Shown here: piece after piece, positions 1 to 8,877 of the stretch | How the letters are laid out: every line of letters begins with the position of its first letter | Numbering within the stretch: position 1 is the stretch's first letter | Assembly: GCF_003597675.1 (NCBI RefSeq) | Contig: NZ_CP030827.1 | Coordinates: 1,054,001-1,118,000 of the forward strand | DNA: 64,000 bases | Origin: Neorhizobium sp. NCHU2750 | GTDB taxonomy: Bacteria; Pseudomonadota; Alphaproteobacteria; Rhizobiales; Rhizobiaceae | Direction: 5' to 3' | Translations under genes and position numbers: made by a program | Notes under the pieces: generated by a model | The model's database searches: none | Seen by the model: only the letters and a program-made list of their open reading frames with translations | What the model was told of the DNA's origin: nothing

Positions 1-427
1 CGGATAGCGAAACGCTGAGATATTCGATTTCGGCCAGGATATCGCCGGGCCCGGCGCCATTGTCCTCGCGCAGGCTCTTTGCCACGGCTTCCAGCGCCTT
101 GGCGAAGCCGCGTTTCTGTTCGGCGCCGCTCGCCATTTTTTCGCGCAGACCGGCAAGCAGCTGGATATCCGGCTCGCGTGATTTCGGCAGGCCGGCGGTG
201 ACGAAGCCGCCCAGTTGATAACGTGTGCCAATTTCATCCAGCAGCGCCTGGCGCGGTGCGACCGGCAGGGTCATGACGTCGCGGGTCAATCCTGCATCGG
301 AACCGGACAGGGCTTCATGGAACAGTTCGTAATTGCGCGGCAGGCCGGCCACTTCCAGCCGCGCCATGTGCTGGCTCACCGCCTGTAACATCCTGTCCTG
401 AACTGTTTTTCGGGCCTGGGTCGGCAT
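1..427 (-). CDS. N-terminal part of a probable diguanylate cyclase (partial, runs off left edge)
   Basis: About 142 codons are visible and the reading frame is open to the window edge, so the C-terminal half is missing. The ATG at 427 has a GGGAG Shine-Dalgarno seven bases upstream, better placed than the alternative ATG at 434. The visible part is helical and contains LPRNYELFHEAL near residue 28. I associate that segment with the N-terminal helical region of rhizobial GGDEF proteins, which make cyclic di-GMP. The GGDEF domain itself lies outside the window, so the function is inferred from resemblance only. Confidence 0.45.
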   Translation of the reverse strand, partial: MPTQARKTVQDRMLQAVSQHMARLEVAGLPRNYELFHEALSGSDAGLTRDVMTLPVAPRQALLDEIGTRYQLGGFVTAGLPKSREPDIQLLAGLREKMASGAEQKRGFAKALEAVAKSLREDNGAGPGDILAEIEYLSVSLS

Positions 428-552
428 CCGTCATCTCCCGGTCGTTCGCTGTTGAAGACCAGTGATCGCCAAGCTGAGTTAACATCTGCTGAAATACCGC
501 CCTAGATTGCAGGCGCTGGAGCGATTGATCGAAGAGAGGGTTAAGGACCGGT

Positions 553-1065
553 TCACGCCAGCCACTGTTTTCCCTCGTTGCGCAGGAAGGCGATCATGTC
601 GAGCACCACCGAGGGTTGGCCGAGCGAGGTGAGGATCGTGTGCGCCTGGCCGCGGTGATGGGTCTGGTGGTTGAAGACATGCGCCAGCATGCCGCCAAGC
701 GGCTCGTTCATCTCCTTCTGCACCGTAATCGGCGTATAGCGTACCGTCCGGGCGAACGCGTCAGGCTCGAGCGAGCCCATGAGGGTGACAAATCGCTCGT
801 CCTCTGCCTCGCGGGCGCGGCGCAGCTCCGCCAGATCTTCGTACAGGATGACGTTCAGTTCCATCGGCGCGGTGCCCGTGCCGGTAATGCGCCGCAGCCA
901 GATCCGGTCGGCGACGAGGAGATGATTGAGCGTCCGATGCGCCGAGCCGAAAAAGGCGCCGCGGTCGCTGCGGTAATCCTCGTCCGCCAGAAGCGCACAG
1001 GCGTCATAGACGCGCCCGTTCGCCCAGCGGTTATAGTCGGCAAGCATCTGGAAATGGCGCTGCAT
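553..1065 (-). CDS. DinB/YfiT-like metal-binding four-helix protein
   Basis: 170 aa. The ATG at 1065 follows a strong GGAGGAAAG Shine-Dalgarno; an upstream in-frame ATG at 1101 lacks one. The predicted fold is the DinB four-helix bundle. His48 (in TLNHLL), His133 and His137 (in NHQTHHRGQ) match the metal-binding His triad of the family. Some family members are thiol-dependent transferases and most have no known substrate, so no reaction is assigned. It is convergent with nothing close by and stands alone between the cut-off gene on the left and the divergent GST gene on the right. Confidence 0.85.
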   Translation of the reverse strand: MQRHFQMLADYNRWANGRVYDACALLADEDYRSDRGAFFGSAHRTLNHLLVADRIWLRRITGTGTAPMELNVILYEDLAELRRAREAEDERFVTLMGSLEPDAFARTVRYTPITVQKEMNEPLGGMLAHVFNHQTHHRGQAHTILTSLGQPSVVLDMIAFLRNEGKQWLA

Positions 1066-1228
1066 CGGTCTTTCCTCCACGTCGCTTGAAGCGATGTTCA
1101 TCTGTGCGGCAGAGCGGCACTAAAGTCGACGTCCGGGATTGATGCAATTCATGAAATCTTGTGATTGGATCGCCAGGCCATTCATGATCATCATCACGTC
1201 GACAACGACCTGATCTGGAGCATCCTGC

Positions 1229-1921
1229 ATGACGACACGCATCCTCTACTCGCTTTGTGGCGCCGACGAAAGCCGGCCGTTTTCTCCCCATTGCTGGAAG
1301 GTGGTGCTGGCGCTTAAGCACAAGGGGCTCGATTTCATCGAAAAGCCGACCCCTTTTACCCAGATCCCGGCTCTGGAAAACGGCTTCTCCAAGACAGTGC
1401 CGATCCTGCGCGACGGCAACGAACTGATCCGCGACAGTTTCGACATCGCGCTCTATCTGGATGAACGCTATCCCGATCGGCCGACGCTGTTTGGCGGCGA
1501 GGGGGGCAAGGCACTGTCGCGCTTCGTCGAGCGTTTTTCGCAGTCCATCGTGCATCCGGCGGTCACCGGCATCGCGGTGGCCGATATCCATGACATGCTG
1601 GGCGAGACCGATCAGGTCTATTTCCGCACCACGCGCGAAAAAATGCTTGGCCGTACGCTGGAGGATCTTCGCTCCGGGCGTGAGGCGGCGGTATCGGGCT
1701 TTGCCGCAAAGCTTGAGCCGGTGCGACAGACGCTCGGCTTCCAGCCCTTCCTCGGTGGCGACAGCCCGCTCTTTGCCGACTACATCCTGTTCGGCGCGCT
1801 GCAATGGATGCGCATCACCGCAGGTGCCCAGGTCTTCGATACCGCCGACCCGGTCGGCCAATGGTTCGAGCGCTGCCTCGATCTCCATGACGGCATCGGG
1901 CGCAGTGTGACGGCGGCGTGA
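1229..1921 (+). CDS. Glutathione S-transferase family protein
   Basis: 230 aa, cytoplasmic. The N-terminal thioredoxin-like half has the GST pattern: SPHCWKVVLALKHKG near residue 18, a cis-Pro segment KTVPIL and the glutathione-contacting acidic-Ser motif DSFDIALYL. The C-terminal half is all-helical. The SPHCW-type active-site region recalls beta-etherase-like GSTs (LigE type), but this is only a resemblance and the substrate is unknown. A TGGAG motif lies eight bases ahead of the ATG. It sits 100 bp upstream of ndk on the same strand; co-transcription is possible but not shown. Confidence 0.85.
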   Translation: MTTRILYSLCGADESRPFSPHCWKVVLALKHKGLDFIEKPTPFTQIPALENGFSKTVPILRDGNELIRDSFDIALYLDERYPDRPTLFGGEGGKALSRFVERFSQSIVHPAVTGIAVADIHDMLGETDQVYFRTTREKMLGRTLEDLRSGREAAVSGFAAKLEPVRQTLGFQPFLGGDSPLFADYILFGALQWMRITAGAQVFDTADPVGQWFERCLDLHDGIGRSVTAA

Positions 1922-2023
1922 AATTCGCCATCGTGACCTGACAATAGCCAGGACCCCCTTGTTTCCGGCGAAAGGGGCGGGTAAACACCGCCCACTTTCC
2001 ACGGGAATTAAAGGATTAGACAC

Positions 2024-2446
2024 ATGGCGATTGAACGCACGTTCTCGATGATCAAGCCGGACGCCACCAAGCGCAACCTGACCGGCGCCATCACCAAGGT
2101 ATTCGAAGACAACGGCCTGCGGATCATCGCATCCAAGCGCGTCTGGATGTCGAAGCGCGAAGCTGAAGGCTTCTACGCCGTTCACAAGGAACGCCCTTTC
2201 TTCGGCGAACTGGTTGAAGGCATGACCTCTGGCCCGACCATCGTTCAGGTTCTCGAAGGCGAAGGCGCCATCCTGAAGAACCGCGAAATCATGGGCGCGA
2301 CCAACCCGGCAAACGCCGATGAAGGCACGATCCGCAAGCAGTTCGCCCTGTCGATCGGCGAAAACTCGGTTCACGGTTCCGACGCTCCGGAAACCGCTGC
2401 CCAGGAAATCGCCTACTGGTTCGCAGAAACCGAAATCGTCGGCTGA
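2024..2446 (+). CDS. ndk: Nucleoside diphosphate kinase
   Basis: 140 aa, the normal length for bacterial Ndk. It transfers the gamma phosphate from ATP to other nucleoside diphosphates through a phosphohistidine. Lys11 (SMIKPDA) and the catalytic His117 in the NSVHGSD signature are present. Good AAAGGA Shine-Dalgarno before the ATG. It is followed within 30 bp by a strong rho-independent terminator, so the transcript ends here. Codon use looks strongly biased, as expected for a highly expressed housekeeping gene. Confidence 0.98.
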   Translation: MAIERTFSMIKPDATKRNLTGAITKVFEDNGLRIIASKRVWMSKREAEGFYAVHKERPFFGELVEGMTSGPTIVQVLEGEGAILKNREIMGATNPANADEGTIRKQFALSIGENSVHGSDAPETAAQEIAYWFAETEIVG

Positions 2447-2474
2447 TTGCCGGATTGATCTCTGAATCTTAGGA

Positions 2475-2503
2475 AAAGCCGGGGTTGTCGCCCCGGCTTT
2501 TTT
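2475..2503 (+). terminator. Rho-independent terminator of ndk
   Basis: Perfect 10-bp stem AAAGCCGGGG / CCCCGGCTTT with a 6-nt loop, followed by a T run. It lies between the convergent ndk and lipoprotein genes and its A/T flanks would let it work in both directions. Confidence 0.9.
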
Positions 2504-3024
2504 CATGCGTGGCAGCTGCTTTCCGGCGCCATGTCCACGCTTCCGTCGGCCTTGAACACATCAGGGTTCGGCGCATAGCCCGGCCCGACCGTCAGCGGCT
2601 TTGCCGGCATCACCGTCTGGTCGACATCCGAGACAAGGCTGGTCTTAAGCGTCTGCAGCACCGCACCGGAAGCAGAGACGATGCGGATCGTCACCGCATA
2701 GGGGCGATCCTTGACCACGCAATGGATCGGTGGGCTCTGCAGCGTGATCTTGTCGTCGACGGCGAAGATCCTTTCCCGCGTCTTCAAAACGTCGCCGCCC
2801 TTGGGGTTCTCGAACTCCGCCTCGGCCTGGCTGCCCTCCGGTATCGATTGCAGCTTGCGCAGCGTCACCAGGTAATGGGCCATCGCCACCCGATAGTTGA
2901 ACACGACGAGCCGCCCCGAAACCTCGACCAGCCTGCCATTCGTCTCGCGCTGGCAGCCCGCCAGCGCCATTAGGGAGGACAGCGCCAGCAGGCAGCATAA
3001 GGCGGCGGGCATCCTCAAAGTCAT
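2503..3024 (-). CDS. Putative lipoprotein of unknown function
   Basis: 173 aa starting at the ATG at 3024, chosen because the N-terminus is then a classical lipoprotein signal: Met-Thr-Leu-Arg, a hydrophobic core and the lipobox LAGC with Cys24 as the lipidated residue. The longer open frame upstream has no signal sequence. The mature part is rich in beta-like segments and has a Cys pair (near HCVV and SSCHA). I recognise no domain. The ATG overlaps the stop of the CGNR gene by one base (TGATG), so the two are probably translationally coupled. Confidence 0.75.
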   Translation of the reverse strand: MTLRMPAALCCLLALSSLMALAGCQRETNGRLVEVSGRLVVFNYRVAMAHYLVTLRKLQSIPEGSQAEAEFENPKGGDVLKTRERIFAVDDKITLQSPPIHCVVKDRPYAVTIRIVSASGAVLQTLKTSLVSDVDQTVMPAKPLTVGPGYAPNPDVFKADGSVDMAPESSCHA

Positions 3025-3566
3025 CACGCCTTTGCCTTTCCCGAACGATAATGCCGGGCAGCCTTCACCCGGTTGCCGCAGATCGCCATGTCGCACCAGA
3101 TCCGGCTGCGGTTCTTGCTGCGGTCGATGAACAGCCAGCCGCAATTGCCGCAGATCCTGATCCGCTCGGCCGTCTCGTCGGATAGAAGCCTGAGCGCCGA
3201 ATGCGCCGTCGCCATTTCCAGCGACGCCTGATTGCCGAGCCGCAGCATGGCGGCAATCGCTTCCAGCAACCCGGCAAGATCATCCGCGTCCTCATGGCTC
3301 TCCACGCGGGCGCGAAAATAGCGATCGATCGCCTCGCGCAATGCGATGAACGAAGCCCGGTTTTCCCCTCTTGCCGGCTGCAGCGAACCGAACAGCGCCC
3401 GCTCGGCGGAAAATGCCTCGGCCGCTTTTGGGAAGGCATCCATCTGCCCCCTGTCGGCAAAACGATCGATGCTGCGGGCCGGATCGAACCGCAGGATCAC
3501 GCTGTTGGCGACGTCGAGCGCCAGGGCGCCGCCGGCAAAACGGTGCTGTGTCCATGTAAAGGTCAT
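3024..3566 (-). CDS. CGNR zinc-finger protein with N-terminal ABATE-type domain (putative transcription factor)
   Basis: 180 aa. Residues 1-130 match the ABATE region (N-terminal LALDVANS segment), and the C-terminus carries the CGNR finger: Cys139, Cys142, Cys158 and Cys163, the last within the diagnostic CGNR motif. Such proteins are thought to be DNA-binding stress regulators, mostly uncharacterised. There is no Shine-Dalgarno; a perfect TATAAT box ends only five bases before the ATG, which suggests a leaderless mRNA. It is divergent from the LivH-type permease, with a 30-bp palindrome between them, and coupled to the lipoprotein downstream. Confidence 0.85.
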   Translation of the reverse strand: MTFTWTQHRFAGGALALDVANSVILRFDPARSIDRFADRGQMDAFPKAAEAFSAERALFGSLQPARGENRASFIALREAIDRYFRARVESHEDADDLAGLLEAIAAMLRLGNQASLEMATAHSALRLLSDETAERIRICGNCGWLFIDRSKNRSRIWCDMAICGNRVKAARHYRSGKAKA

Positions 3567-3574
3567 GTATCATT

Positions 3575-3604
3575 ATAACTGGTAAAGCGCCGTTTAACAG
3601 TTAT
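3575..3604. promoter_or_regulatory. Interrupted palindrome in the CGNR/LivH divergent promoter
   Basis: ATAACTG (3575-3581) mirrors CAGTTAT (3598-3604), and TAAA (3583-3586) mirrors TTTA (3593-3596), giving a near-perfect dyad of 30 bp. The leftward TATAAT box (3572-3577) and a rightward TATATT box (3602-3607) overlap the two outer arms. A protein bound here would cover both promoters. The CGNR protein is the obvious candidate ligand, by inference. Confidence 0.6.
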
Positions 3605-3633
3605 ATTTTGCGGTAGGAAACCGGAGCGCCCGC

Positions 3634-4530
3634 ATGGCCTATTTGCTGCAGCAGATTGCCAATGCCCTGCCGATCGCAGCACTCTACGCGGCGTTGGCGT
3701 TCGGCTATGCCATCGCCTTTGCCGTTACCAGGCGTGCCGATATCACCTATGGCGCGATTTTCGCCTTTTCCGGCCATCTCTATCTGCTGTTTGCCCATGT
3801 CGGCTGGGATCGGCTGTGGCTGGTCCTGCCGGCAGCGCTTGCGCTCGGCGTGACGGCCGCGATCGCCGGCGGTGTCGGGACGGGCGGCATCGTCGGGCAA
3901 TTCGTGATGCGGCCGCTGCTGGCCGTCTCGCCCAATGCCGTGATCGTTGCCTCGCTCGGCGTGCTGGTCGTGTTGATGGAGGGGGCAAGGCTTGCCGCCG
4001 AAAGCCGCGAACTCTGGCTGCCGCCCTTGCTTGATCAACTGCTGTCGCTGGACCTCGGGGCAGGGGGTGCCGTGACCCTGACGCGTCTGCAGGTCGTCAA
4101 TATTGTGCTGATGCTGGCGATGATCGGGGCCGGGCATATCGGCCTTTCCGCAAGCCGGTTCGGCCGCTGGTGGCGGGCCGTGGCCGATGATCCGCGCGCC
4201 GCCGAACTTTGCGGCGTCAGCCCGTCGCTCGTCTTCGTTCTGTCCTATGTGCTGGCCGCCTTCTACGCCTCTGCCTGCGGCGTGCTGTCGACCTCCTATT
4301 ACGGCACGATGGATTTCGGCGCGGGCGTCGTCTTCGGGCTGAAGGTCGTGTTGATCGCCGCCGCCGGTGGCCATGCCCACCCCTTGCGCGCTGCAGCCGG
4401 GGCCGCCTTGGTCGGCCTCGCCGAAACCCTCTGGTCCGGCTACGGCCCGGTCCTCTGGCGCGATCTGGTGATAATGTCGGGCCTCGTCTTGCTCCTCGTG
4501 CTGAGCCGAAGAGAGCGTGTGGTGGTGTGA
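3634..4530 (+). CDS. Branched-chain amino acid ABC transporter permease, LivH type (orphan)
   Basis: 298 aa inner-membrane protein with about eight hydrophobic segments. The sequence has the LivH pattern: an N-terminal GYAIAFAVTRRADITYGAI segment and a late FGLKVVLIAAAGG loop near residue 235. A CGGAG Shine-Dalgarno precedes the ATG. No second permease (LivM), ATPases (LivF/G) or periplasmic binding protein lie nearby, so it cannot form a complete transporter from local genes. It is divergent from the CGNR regulator and shares a palindromic promoter region with it. Substrate unknown. Confidence 0.85.
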   Translation: MAYLLQQIANALPIAALYAALAFGYAIAFAVTRRADITYGAIFAFSGHLYLLFAHVGWDRLWLVLPAALALGVTAAIAGGVGTGGIVGQFVMRPLLAVSPNAVIVASLGVLVVLMEGARLAAESRELWLPPLLDQLLSLDLGAGGAVTLTRLQVVNIVLMLAMIGAGHIGLSASRFGRWWRAVADDPRAAELCGVSPSLVFVLSYVLAAFYASACGVLSTSYYGTMDFGAGVVFGLKVVLIAAAGGHAHPLRAAAGAALVGLAETLWSGYGPVLWRDLVIMSGLVLLLVLSRRERVVV

Positions 4531-4538
4531 TAAATGGC

Positions 4539-5003
4539 TTACCGCCACTTCTCCCGAGCCGTGTCATCGGCATCCTTGGCCGCAACCCAGTCGCCTGCAT
4601 TGCCGTCGGTACCATGTTCCTTCTTCCAGAAGGGGGCGGCGGTCTTGAGGAAGTCCATGACGAAATTGGCGCCGTCGAAGGCCGCCTGCCGATGCGGGGA
4701 GGCGGCGATGACGAGCACGATATTTTCGCCCGGCGCGATCTTGCCGTAGCGGTGGATGGCCGTGAACCCCATCAGCGAGAAACGCTCGACCGCCAGATCG
4801 GCGATACGGCTCATCTCGGCCTCCGCCATGCCGGGATAATGTTCCAGTTCGAGCGCCGAAAGCTTTCCCTGTTCGCCACGGCAGAGGCCGACGAAGGAGA
4901 CCACGGCGCCGATATCCATGCGCCCGGCCGTCAGCGCGTCGACTTCGGTCTGAAGGTCGAAGTCCTCAGCCTGGACGCGGATCGTGGGGATGGGAGATGT
5001 CAT
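4539..5003 (-). CDS. moaE: Molybdopterin synthase catalytic subunit
   Basis: 154 aa. MoaE forms a heterotetramer with MoaD and converts precursor Z (cPMP) to molybdopterin by transferring sulfur from the MoaD C-terminal thiocarboxylate. Typical motifs are HRYGKIAPGE, AASPHRQAAF and FLKTAAPFWKKE, which include the conserved active-site Lys and Arg. It is third in the run pgsA-moaD-moaE and is separated from moaD by 128 bp that include a perfect hairpin. A molybdopterin oxidoreductase encoded at 14.4 kb is a possible consumer of the cofactor. Confidence 0.95.
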   Translation of the reverse strand: MTSPIPTIRVQAEDFDLQTEVDALTAGRMDIGAVVSFVGLCRGEQGKLSALELEHYPGMAEAEMSRIADLAVERFSLMGFTAIHRYGKIAPGENIVLVIAASPHRQAAFDGANFVMDFLKTAAPFWKKEHGTDGNAGDWVAAKDADDTAREKWR

Positions 5004-5096
5004 CTATCGTCTCTGGAGCTTTTGGTCGAGCACGCCGCACCTGTTCCGGCCCTTCGCTTCGGCGCGCCTTTGTCTTGGTTAAGTGCGTTCGAGGCT

Positions 5097-5121
5097 CGAA
5101 ACGCTCCACTGGAGCGTTTCG
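5097..5121. repeat. Perfect 11-bp stem palindrome between moaD and moaE
   Basis: CGAAACGCTCC, loop ACT, GGAGCGTTTCG. There is no T run on either strand, so it does not look like a classical terminator. It could be a dispersed rhizobial palindromic element or an RNA processing/stabilising hairpin within the moaD-moaE message. Confidence 0.6.
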
Positions 5122-5131
5122 CCGTCGCCTC

Positions 5132-5389
5132 TCAGCCACCCGTCATCGGCGGAAAGATGCCGATCTCGCGGGCGCCGTTCAGTGGTTCGTCATGCTCGGC
5201 ATGTTCCTGGTTGAGCGCCACACGGATCACGTCGGGATATTGAAGCGCATTCTCGTATTCCTCGCCCAAGCCTGCGAGATGATTCAACAAATCGCGGACG
5301 GTGACGACCGTCTCGGGAAGCTCGATCTCTTCCTGCGGCTTGCCGATGCGCTCGCGCACCCAGGCAAAATAGACGAGATTGGCTTTCAT
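5132..5389 (-). CDS. moaD: Molybdopterin synthase sulfur carrier subunit
   Basis: 85 aa, ubiquitin-like fold. The C-terminus ends in the required Gly-Gly, which becomes the thiocarboxylate that donates sulfur in molybdopterin synthesis. The interior also fits MoaD, with YFAWVRERIG near the N-terminus. The start lies nine bases after the pgsA stop, so it is expected to be co-transcribed with pgsA and moaE. Confidence 0.95.
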   Translation of the reverse strand: MKANLVYFAWVRERIGKPQEEIELPETVVTVRDLLNHLAGLGEEYENALQYPDVIRVALNQEHAEHDEPLNGAREIGIFPPMTGG

Positions 5390-5398
5390 CTCAAAACC

Positions 5399-5986
5399 TC
5401 AGTCGGCATCCACCAGATGCTTCACGCCGGCCTTGAAGTAGTCGTAGCCGGTATAGAATGTCAGGATGGCAGCGATCCACAGCAGGCCGATGCCCATTTC
5501 GGTCGTGTAGGGCATCACCTTGTCGCCGGCAGGTCCGGCCAGCAGGAAGGCGATGGATACCATCTGGATCGTTGTCTTCCATTTGGCGACCCGTGTCACC
5601 GGCACCGAGACTTTCAGCGCTGCGAGATATTCGCGCAGGCCCGAGACGAGGATTTCACGGCACAGGATTGTGATCGCCGCCCAGAGCGACCAGCCGGCGA
5701 TCGTGCCGTCGGCAGCCATCAACAAAAGCACGGACGCGACCAACAGCTTGTCGGCGATCGGATCGAGCATCCGCCCGATATTCGACGTCTGGTTCCAGAT
5801 GCGGGCGAGATAGCCGTCGAGATAGTCGGTGATCGATGCGGCAATGAAAATCCACAGCGCCGTCCAGCGGGCGGTATCCGAACTCTCGAGCTTTCCCTCG
5901 ACATAGAAGCAGAGCACGATGACCGGCACGGCAAGGATGCGGGCATAGGTCAGGAGATTGGGGATATTGTATGCGCGGGAAGCCAT
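5399..5986 (-). CDS. pgsA: CDP-diacylglycerol--glycerol-3-phosphate 3-phosphatidyltransferase
   Basis: 195 aa inner-membrane enzyme that makes phosphatidylglycerophosphate from CDP-diacylglycerol and glycerol 3-phosphate, the committed step to phosphatidylglycerol and cardiolipin. The CDP-alcohol phosphotransferase signature is present around residues 52-75 (DYLDGYLAR followed by G-x3-D-x3-D in GRMLDPIADK). Several hydrophobic segments follow. It stands between uvrC (118 bp upstream) and moaD (9 bp downstream), an order I know from rhizobial genomes. Confidence 0.95.
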   Translation of the reverse strand: MASRAYNIPNLLTYARILAVPVIVLCFYVEGKLESSDTARWTALWIFIAASITDYLDGYLARIWNQTSNIGRMLDPIADKLLVASVLLLMAADGTIAGWSLWAAITILCREILVSGLREYLAALKVSVPVTRVAKWKTTIQMVSIAFLLAGPAGDKVMPYTTEMGIGLLWIAAILTFYTGYDYFKAGVKHLVDAD

Positions 5987-6104
5987 ATCGGACCTGTGCT
6001 GAGGATTTGTTCCTAGTTGATGTTTCTAGGCCGAAGCGTCAACCGGTTTCGCGGCTTTTTTACAGACGATTGTGACAGTATGGCTGTTGTCTTTGCGGCG
6101 TCCG

Positions 6105-8219
6105 TCAGCTTGGCCTCGTCTCATGGAAATGATTGTAGACTTGCTTCGCCACCGCTTCTGAAATGCCTTCCACCGCCATCAGGTCTGTCAGCCCGGCGCG
6201 GGAGACGGCCTTGGCGGTGCCGAAATGCTGCAGAAGCTTGCGCTTGCGGCCCGGCCCGATGCCGGAAATCTCGTCGAGCGGGTTCTTCACCATCTCCTTC
6301 TTGCGCCGTGCCCGGTGCGAACCGATGGCAAACCGGTGTGCTTCATCGCGCATGCGCTGGATGAAATAGAGAACCGGATCGCGCGGCGGCAGTGAAAAAT
6401 CGCTCTTTCCGTCGGCGAAGAAGCGCTCCCGTCCCGCATCGCGGTCGACACCCTTGGCGACGCCGATCGCGGTCACGACATCGCGGATGCCGAGTTCGTC
6501 GAGGATCGCCCGTACCGCCGTCATCTGCCCCTGGCCGCCGTCGATCAGGATCACGTCCGGCCATGCCGGGAAGGCTGCATCGTTGATATCGTCCGGGCCT
6601 GTGTCGGTATCCGCCTCGACGACGGTCCCCACCGGCGCCCCCAACTCTGCCCCCCGTTCGGTCCCCATTGGCGCCTTCGCCGAAATGCTGCGCTCGGGAA
6701 TGCCTTCCTCCTTGATCAGGCGGGAAAAGCGCCGGGTCATCACTTCCTTCATCATGCCGAAATCGTCGCCGGGGGTGATGTCGGTCGATTTGATGTTGAA
6801 CTTGCGATACTGGCCCTTCACGAAGCCTTCCGGCCCCGCCACCACCATGCCGCCGACGGCATTGGTGCCCATGATATGCGAGTTGTCGTAGATCTCGATC
6901 CGGCGCGGCACCCAGGGCAGCACGAAGGTTTCCGCCAGCCCCTTGAGCAGCCTTGCCTGCGACGAGGTTTCGGCCAGCTTGCGGCCATGCGCCTCGCGGG
7001 CATTGGCAAGCACATGGTCGACCAGATCGCGCTTCTCGCCCCGCTGGGGAACGGCGATCGTCACCTTGTGCCCGGCCTTCTCGGAGAAAGCCAGCGCCAT
7101 CAATTCCTGTTCCTCGACGGTTTCCGATAGAAGGATCTGCTTCGGCACCGGCTTGTCGTCGTAGAACTGCGCAAGGAAGGCATTGAGGATTTCCGCGCCC
7201 GACATCTGCGGATCGGCCTTGGGGAAATAGGCGCGGTTGCCCCAGTTCTGGCCGGTGCGGAAGAAGAATACCTGGATGCAGGACAGCCCGCCTTCGTGAT
7301 GGATGGCGAAGACATCCGCCTCCTCGACCCCGGCCGGGTTGATGCCCTGATGGCTCTGGACATGGGAAAGCGCTGCAAGCCGATCGCGATAGATCGCCGC
7401 CCGCTCGAAATCGAGATCCTCGGACGCTTCCTGCATCTGGCTGGCGATCGACGATTTCACCGTCTGGCTCTTGCCCGACAGGAAGTCTTTCGCCTCTTTC
7501 ACCAGCCCTGCATAGCCCTCGTCGCTGATCTCGTGGGTGCAGGGCCCGGAACAGCGCTTGATCTGGTAGAGAAGGCAGGGGCGGGTGCGCGTCTCGAACA
7601 CGCTGTCGGTACAGGTTCTGAGCAGAAATGCTCGCTGCAGCGAGTTGATCGTCCGGCCGACGGCGGCAGCCGAGGCGAAGGGGCCGAAATAGTCACCCTT
7701 GCGGGCGCGCGCACCGCGATGCTTGAAAATCGCCGGTGCCCGATGGTCGCCGGTGATCATGATATAGGGAAACGACTTGTCGTCACGCAGCAGCACGTTG
7801 AAGCGTGGACGAAGCCGCTTGATCAGGTTGGCTTCGAGCAGCAGCGCTTCGGTTTCCGTCCGCGTCGTGACGAATTCCATATGCGTCGTCTCGCGCACCA
7901 TCCGGGTCAGCCGGTTGGAATGCAGCCGGCCCTGCGCATAATTGCTCACCCGCTTCTTCAGGCTGCGCGCCTTGCCGACATACATCACGTCGCCGGCCTC
8001 GTTGAACATCCGGTAGACGCCCGGCGCATTCGGCAGGTGCTTGACGAATTCGCCAATCAGGTCGGCGCCCTTCAGCCCGCTCTCGTTCTTGACTGCCTCG
8101 TTCCAATCGATCGATGCGGTGATGGCATCGGCGGCCGTATCCGGCGCCAGCGCGTCATCGTCATCATCGTCGATCTCGTCATAGAGAACGCCGCCATCGG
8201 GCAGCTTCTTGTCGTTCAT
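6105..8219 (-). CDS. uvrC: Excinuclease ABC subunit C
   Basis: 704 aa from the ATG at 8219, preferred over the ATG at 8240 because a GGAGA motif precedes it. UvrC makes both incisions in nucleotide excision repair together with UvrB. Domains in order: an acidic N-terminal extension (D-rich run near residue 15), GIY-YIG nuclease (APGVYRMF to [11 protein letters not shown]), a Cys cluster, the UVR motif ([11 protein letters not shown]), the RNase H-like endonuclease ([19 protein letters not shown]) and C-terminal tandem helix-hairpin-helix. It is longer than the roughly 610 aa of E. coli because of the acidic N-terminus and an insert of about 45 residues before ILIDGG. Confidence 0.98.
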   Translation of the reverse strand: MNDKKLPDGGVLYDEIDDDDDDALAPDTAADAITASIDWNEAVKNESGLKGADLIGEFVKHLPNAPGVYRMFNEAGDVMYVGKARSLKKRVSNYAQGRLHSNRLTRMVRETTHMEFVTTRTETEALLLEANLIKRLRPRFNVLLRDDKSFPYIMITGDHRAPAIFKHRGARARKGDYFGPFASAAAVGRTINSLQRAFLLRTCTDSVFETRTRPCLLYQIKRCSGPCTHEISDEGYAGLVKEAKDFLSGKSQTVKSSIASQMQEASEDLDFERAAIYRDRLAALSHVQSHQGINPAGVEEADVFAIHHEGGLSCIQVFFFRTGQNWGNRAYFPKADPQMSGAEILNAFLAQFYDDKPVPKQILLSETVEEQELMALAFSEKAGHKVTIAVPQRGEKRDLVDHVLANAREAHGRKLAETSSQARLLKGLAETFVLPWVPRRIEIYDNSHIMGTNAVGGMVVAGPEGFVKGQYRKFNIKSTDITPGDDFGMMKEVMTRRFSRLIKEEGIPERSISAKAPMGTERGAELGAPVGTVVEADTDTGPDDINDAAFPAWPDVILIDGGQGQMTAVRAILDELGIRDVVTAIGVAKGVDRDAGRERFFADGKSDFSLPPRDPVLYFIQRMRDEAHRFAIGSHRARRKKEMVKNPLDEISGIGPGRKRKLLQHFGTAKAVSRAGLTDLMAVEGISEAVAKQVYNHFHETRPS

Positions 8220-8877
8220 GCCGTCGTCTCTCCGCCGCATCGAATCAAGGCGGCCTATCTTCAGCCACAGATAGTGTCAGGCATCGATGTTTGGAAGCAG
8301 GGCAGGCGCGGACGGCAGCAATCGGAGCGCCGGCCAAATGAGGCGACAATCGGACACCCGCATCCATGAGAGCTCGCGTCTGCAACCCCCGGCAGGTATT
8401 TCGCAGGTTTAGATGATGCTTATCTGGTGAGCAAGGTATGGTCTAAGCTTGCACAGAAAGTGTGCGCGAGATTATTTGCGGTCGAATTCTAAATAAAAAG
8501 TGGCGATTGACCGAAGAAATATCTCTTGGTAAGAAATAAGAAAGAAAGATGAAGTGGCGAATGATCGAATTAGTATTTCGATAAGGTTAATAAAATACAT
8601 GTTGCGATGAAGCAACATCGAAATTTAGCCGCCTGACCGCCGCAATCAATTCACAATTCGGCTCTTTCAATTCCTCAATTGGATTCCAAATTTCTCCTCA
8701 GCCAGCAGGGAACAAAGCTGTCGCCAACGATGTTGATGTGACGCCTTTCCCGGCAGGACTGCAGCGCCAGGCGCCCATGAGGGTTTCTGTAGGACGCTGT
8801 GGCACTTGTGAGACTACGCATCGTGATTTCCGAAAGCCCGAAAGCTTCCGGGGCGATGCGCCTAAAGGAGAAAATAT
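8220..8877. other. 658-bp AT-rich intergenic region, upstream of both uvrC and ropB
   Basis: No credible gene is seen. The central 8440-8700 part is far more AT-rich than the surroundings. It holds near-identical direct repeats AGTGGCGATTGACCGAA (8499-8515) and AGTGGCGAATGATCGAA (8553-8569), 54 bp apart, an inverted repeat ATGTTGC/GCAACAT (8599-8618), and a small GCACA/TGTGC hairpin (8451-8465). I read it as an extended regulatory region for ropB, possibly with a long leader transcript. Confidence 0.55.

Noticed and set aside
1031..2506. 491-codon minus-strand open frame spanning the GST and ndk genes
   Set aside because: Antisense to two unmistakable proteins; no start signal and no family motifs.
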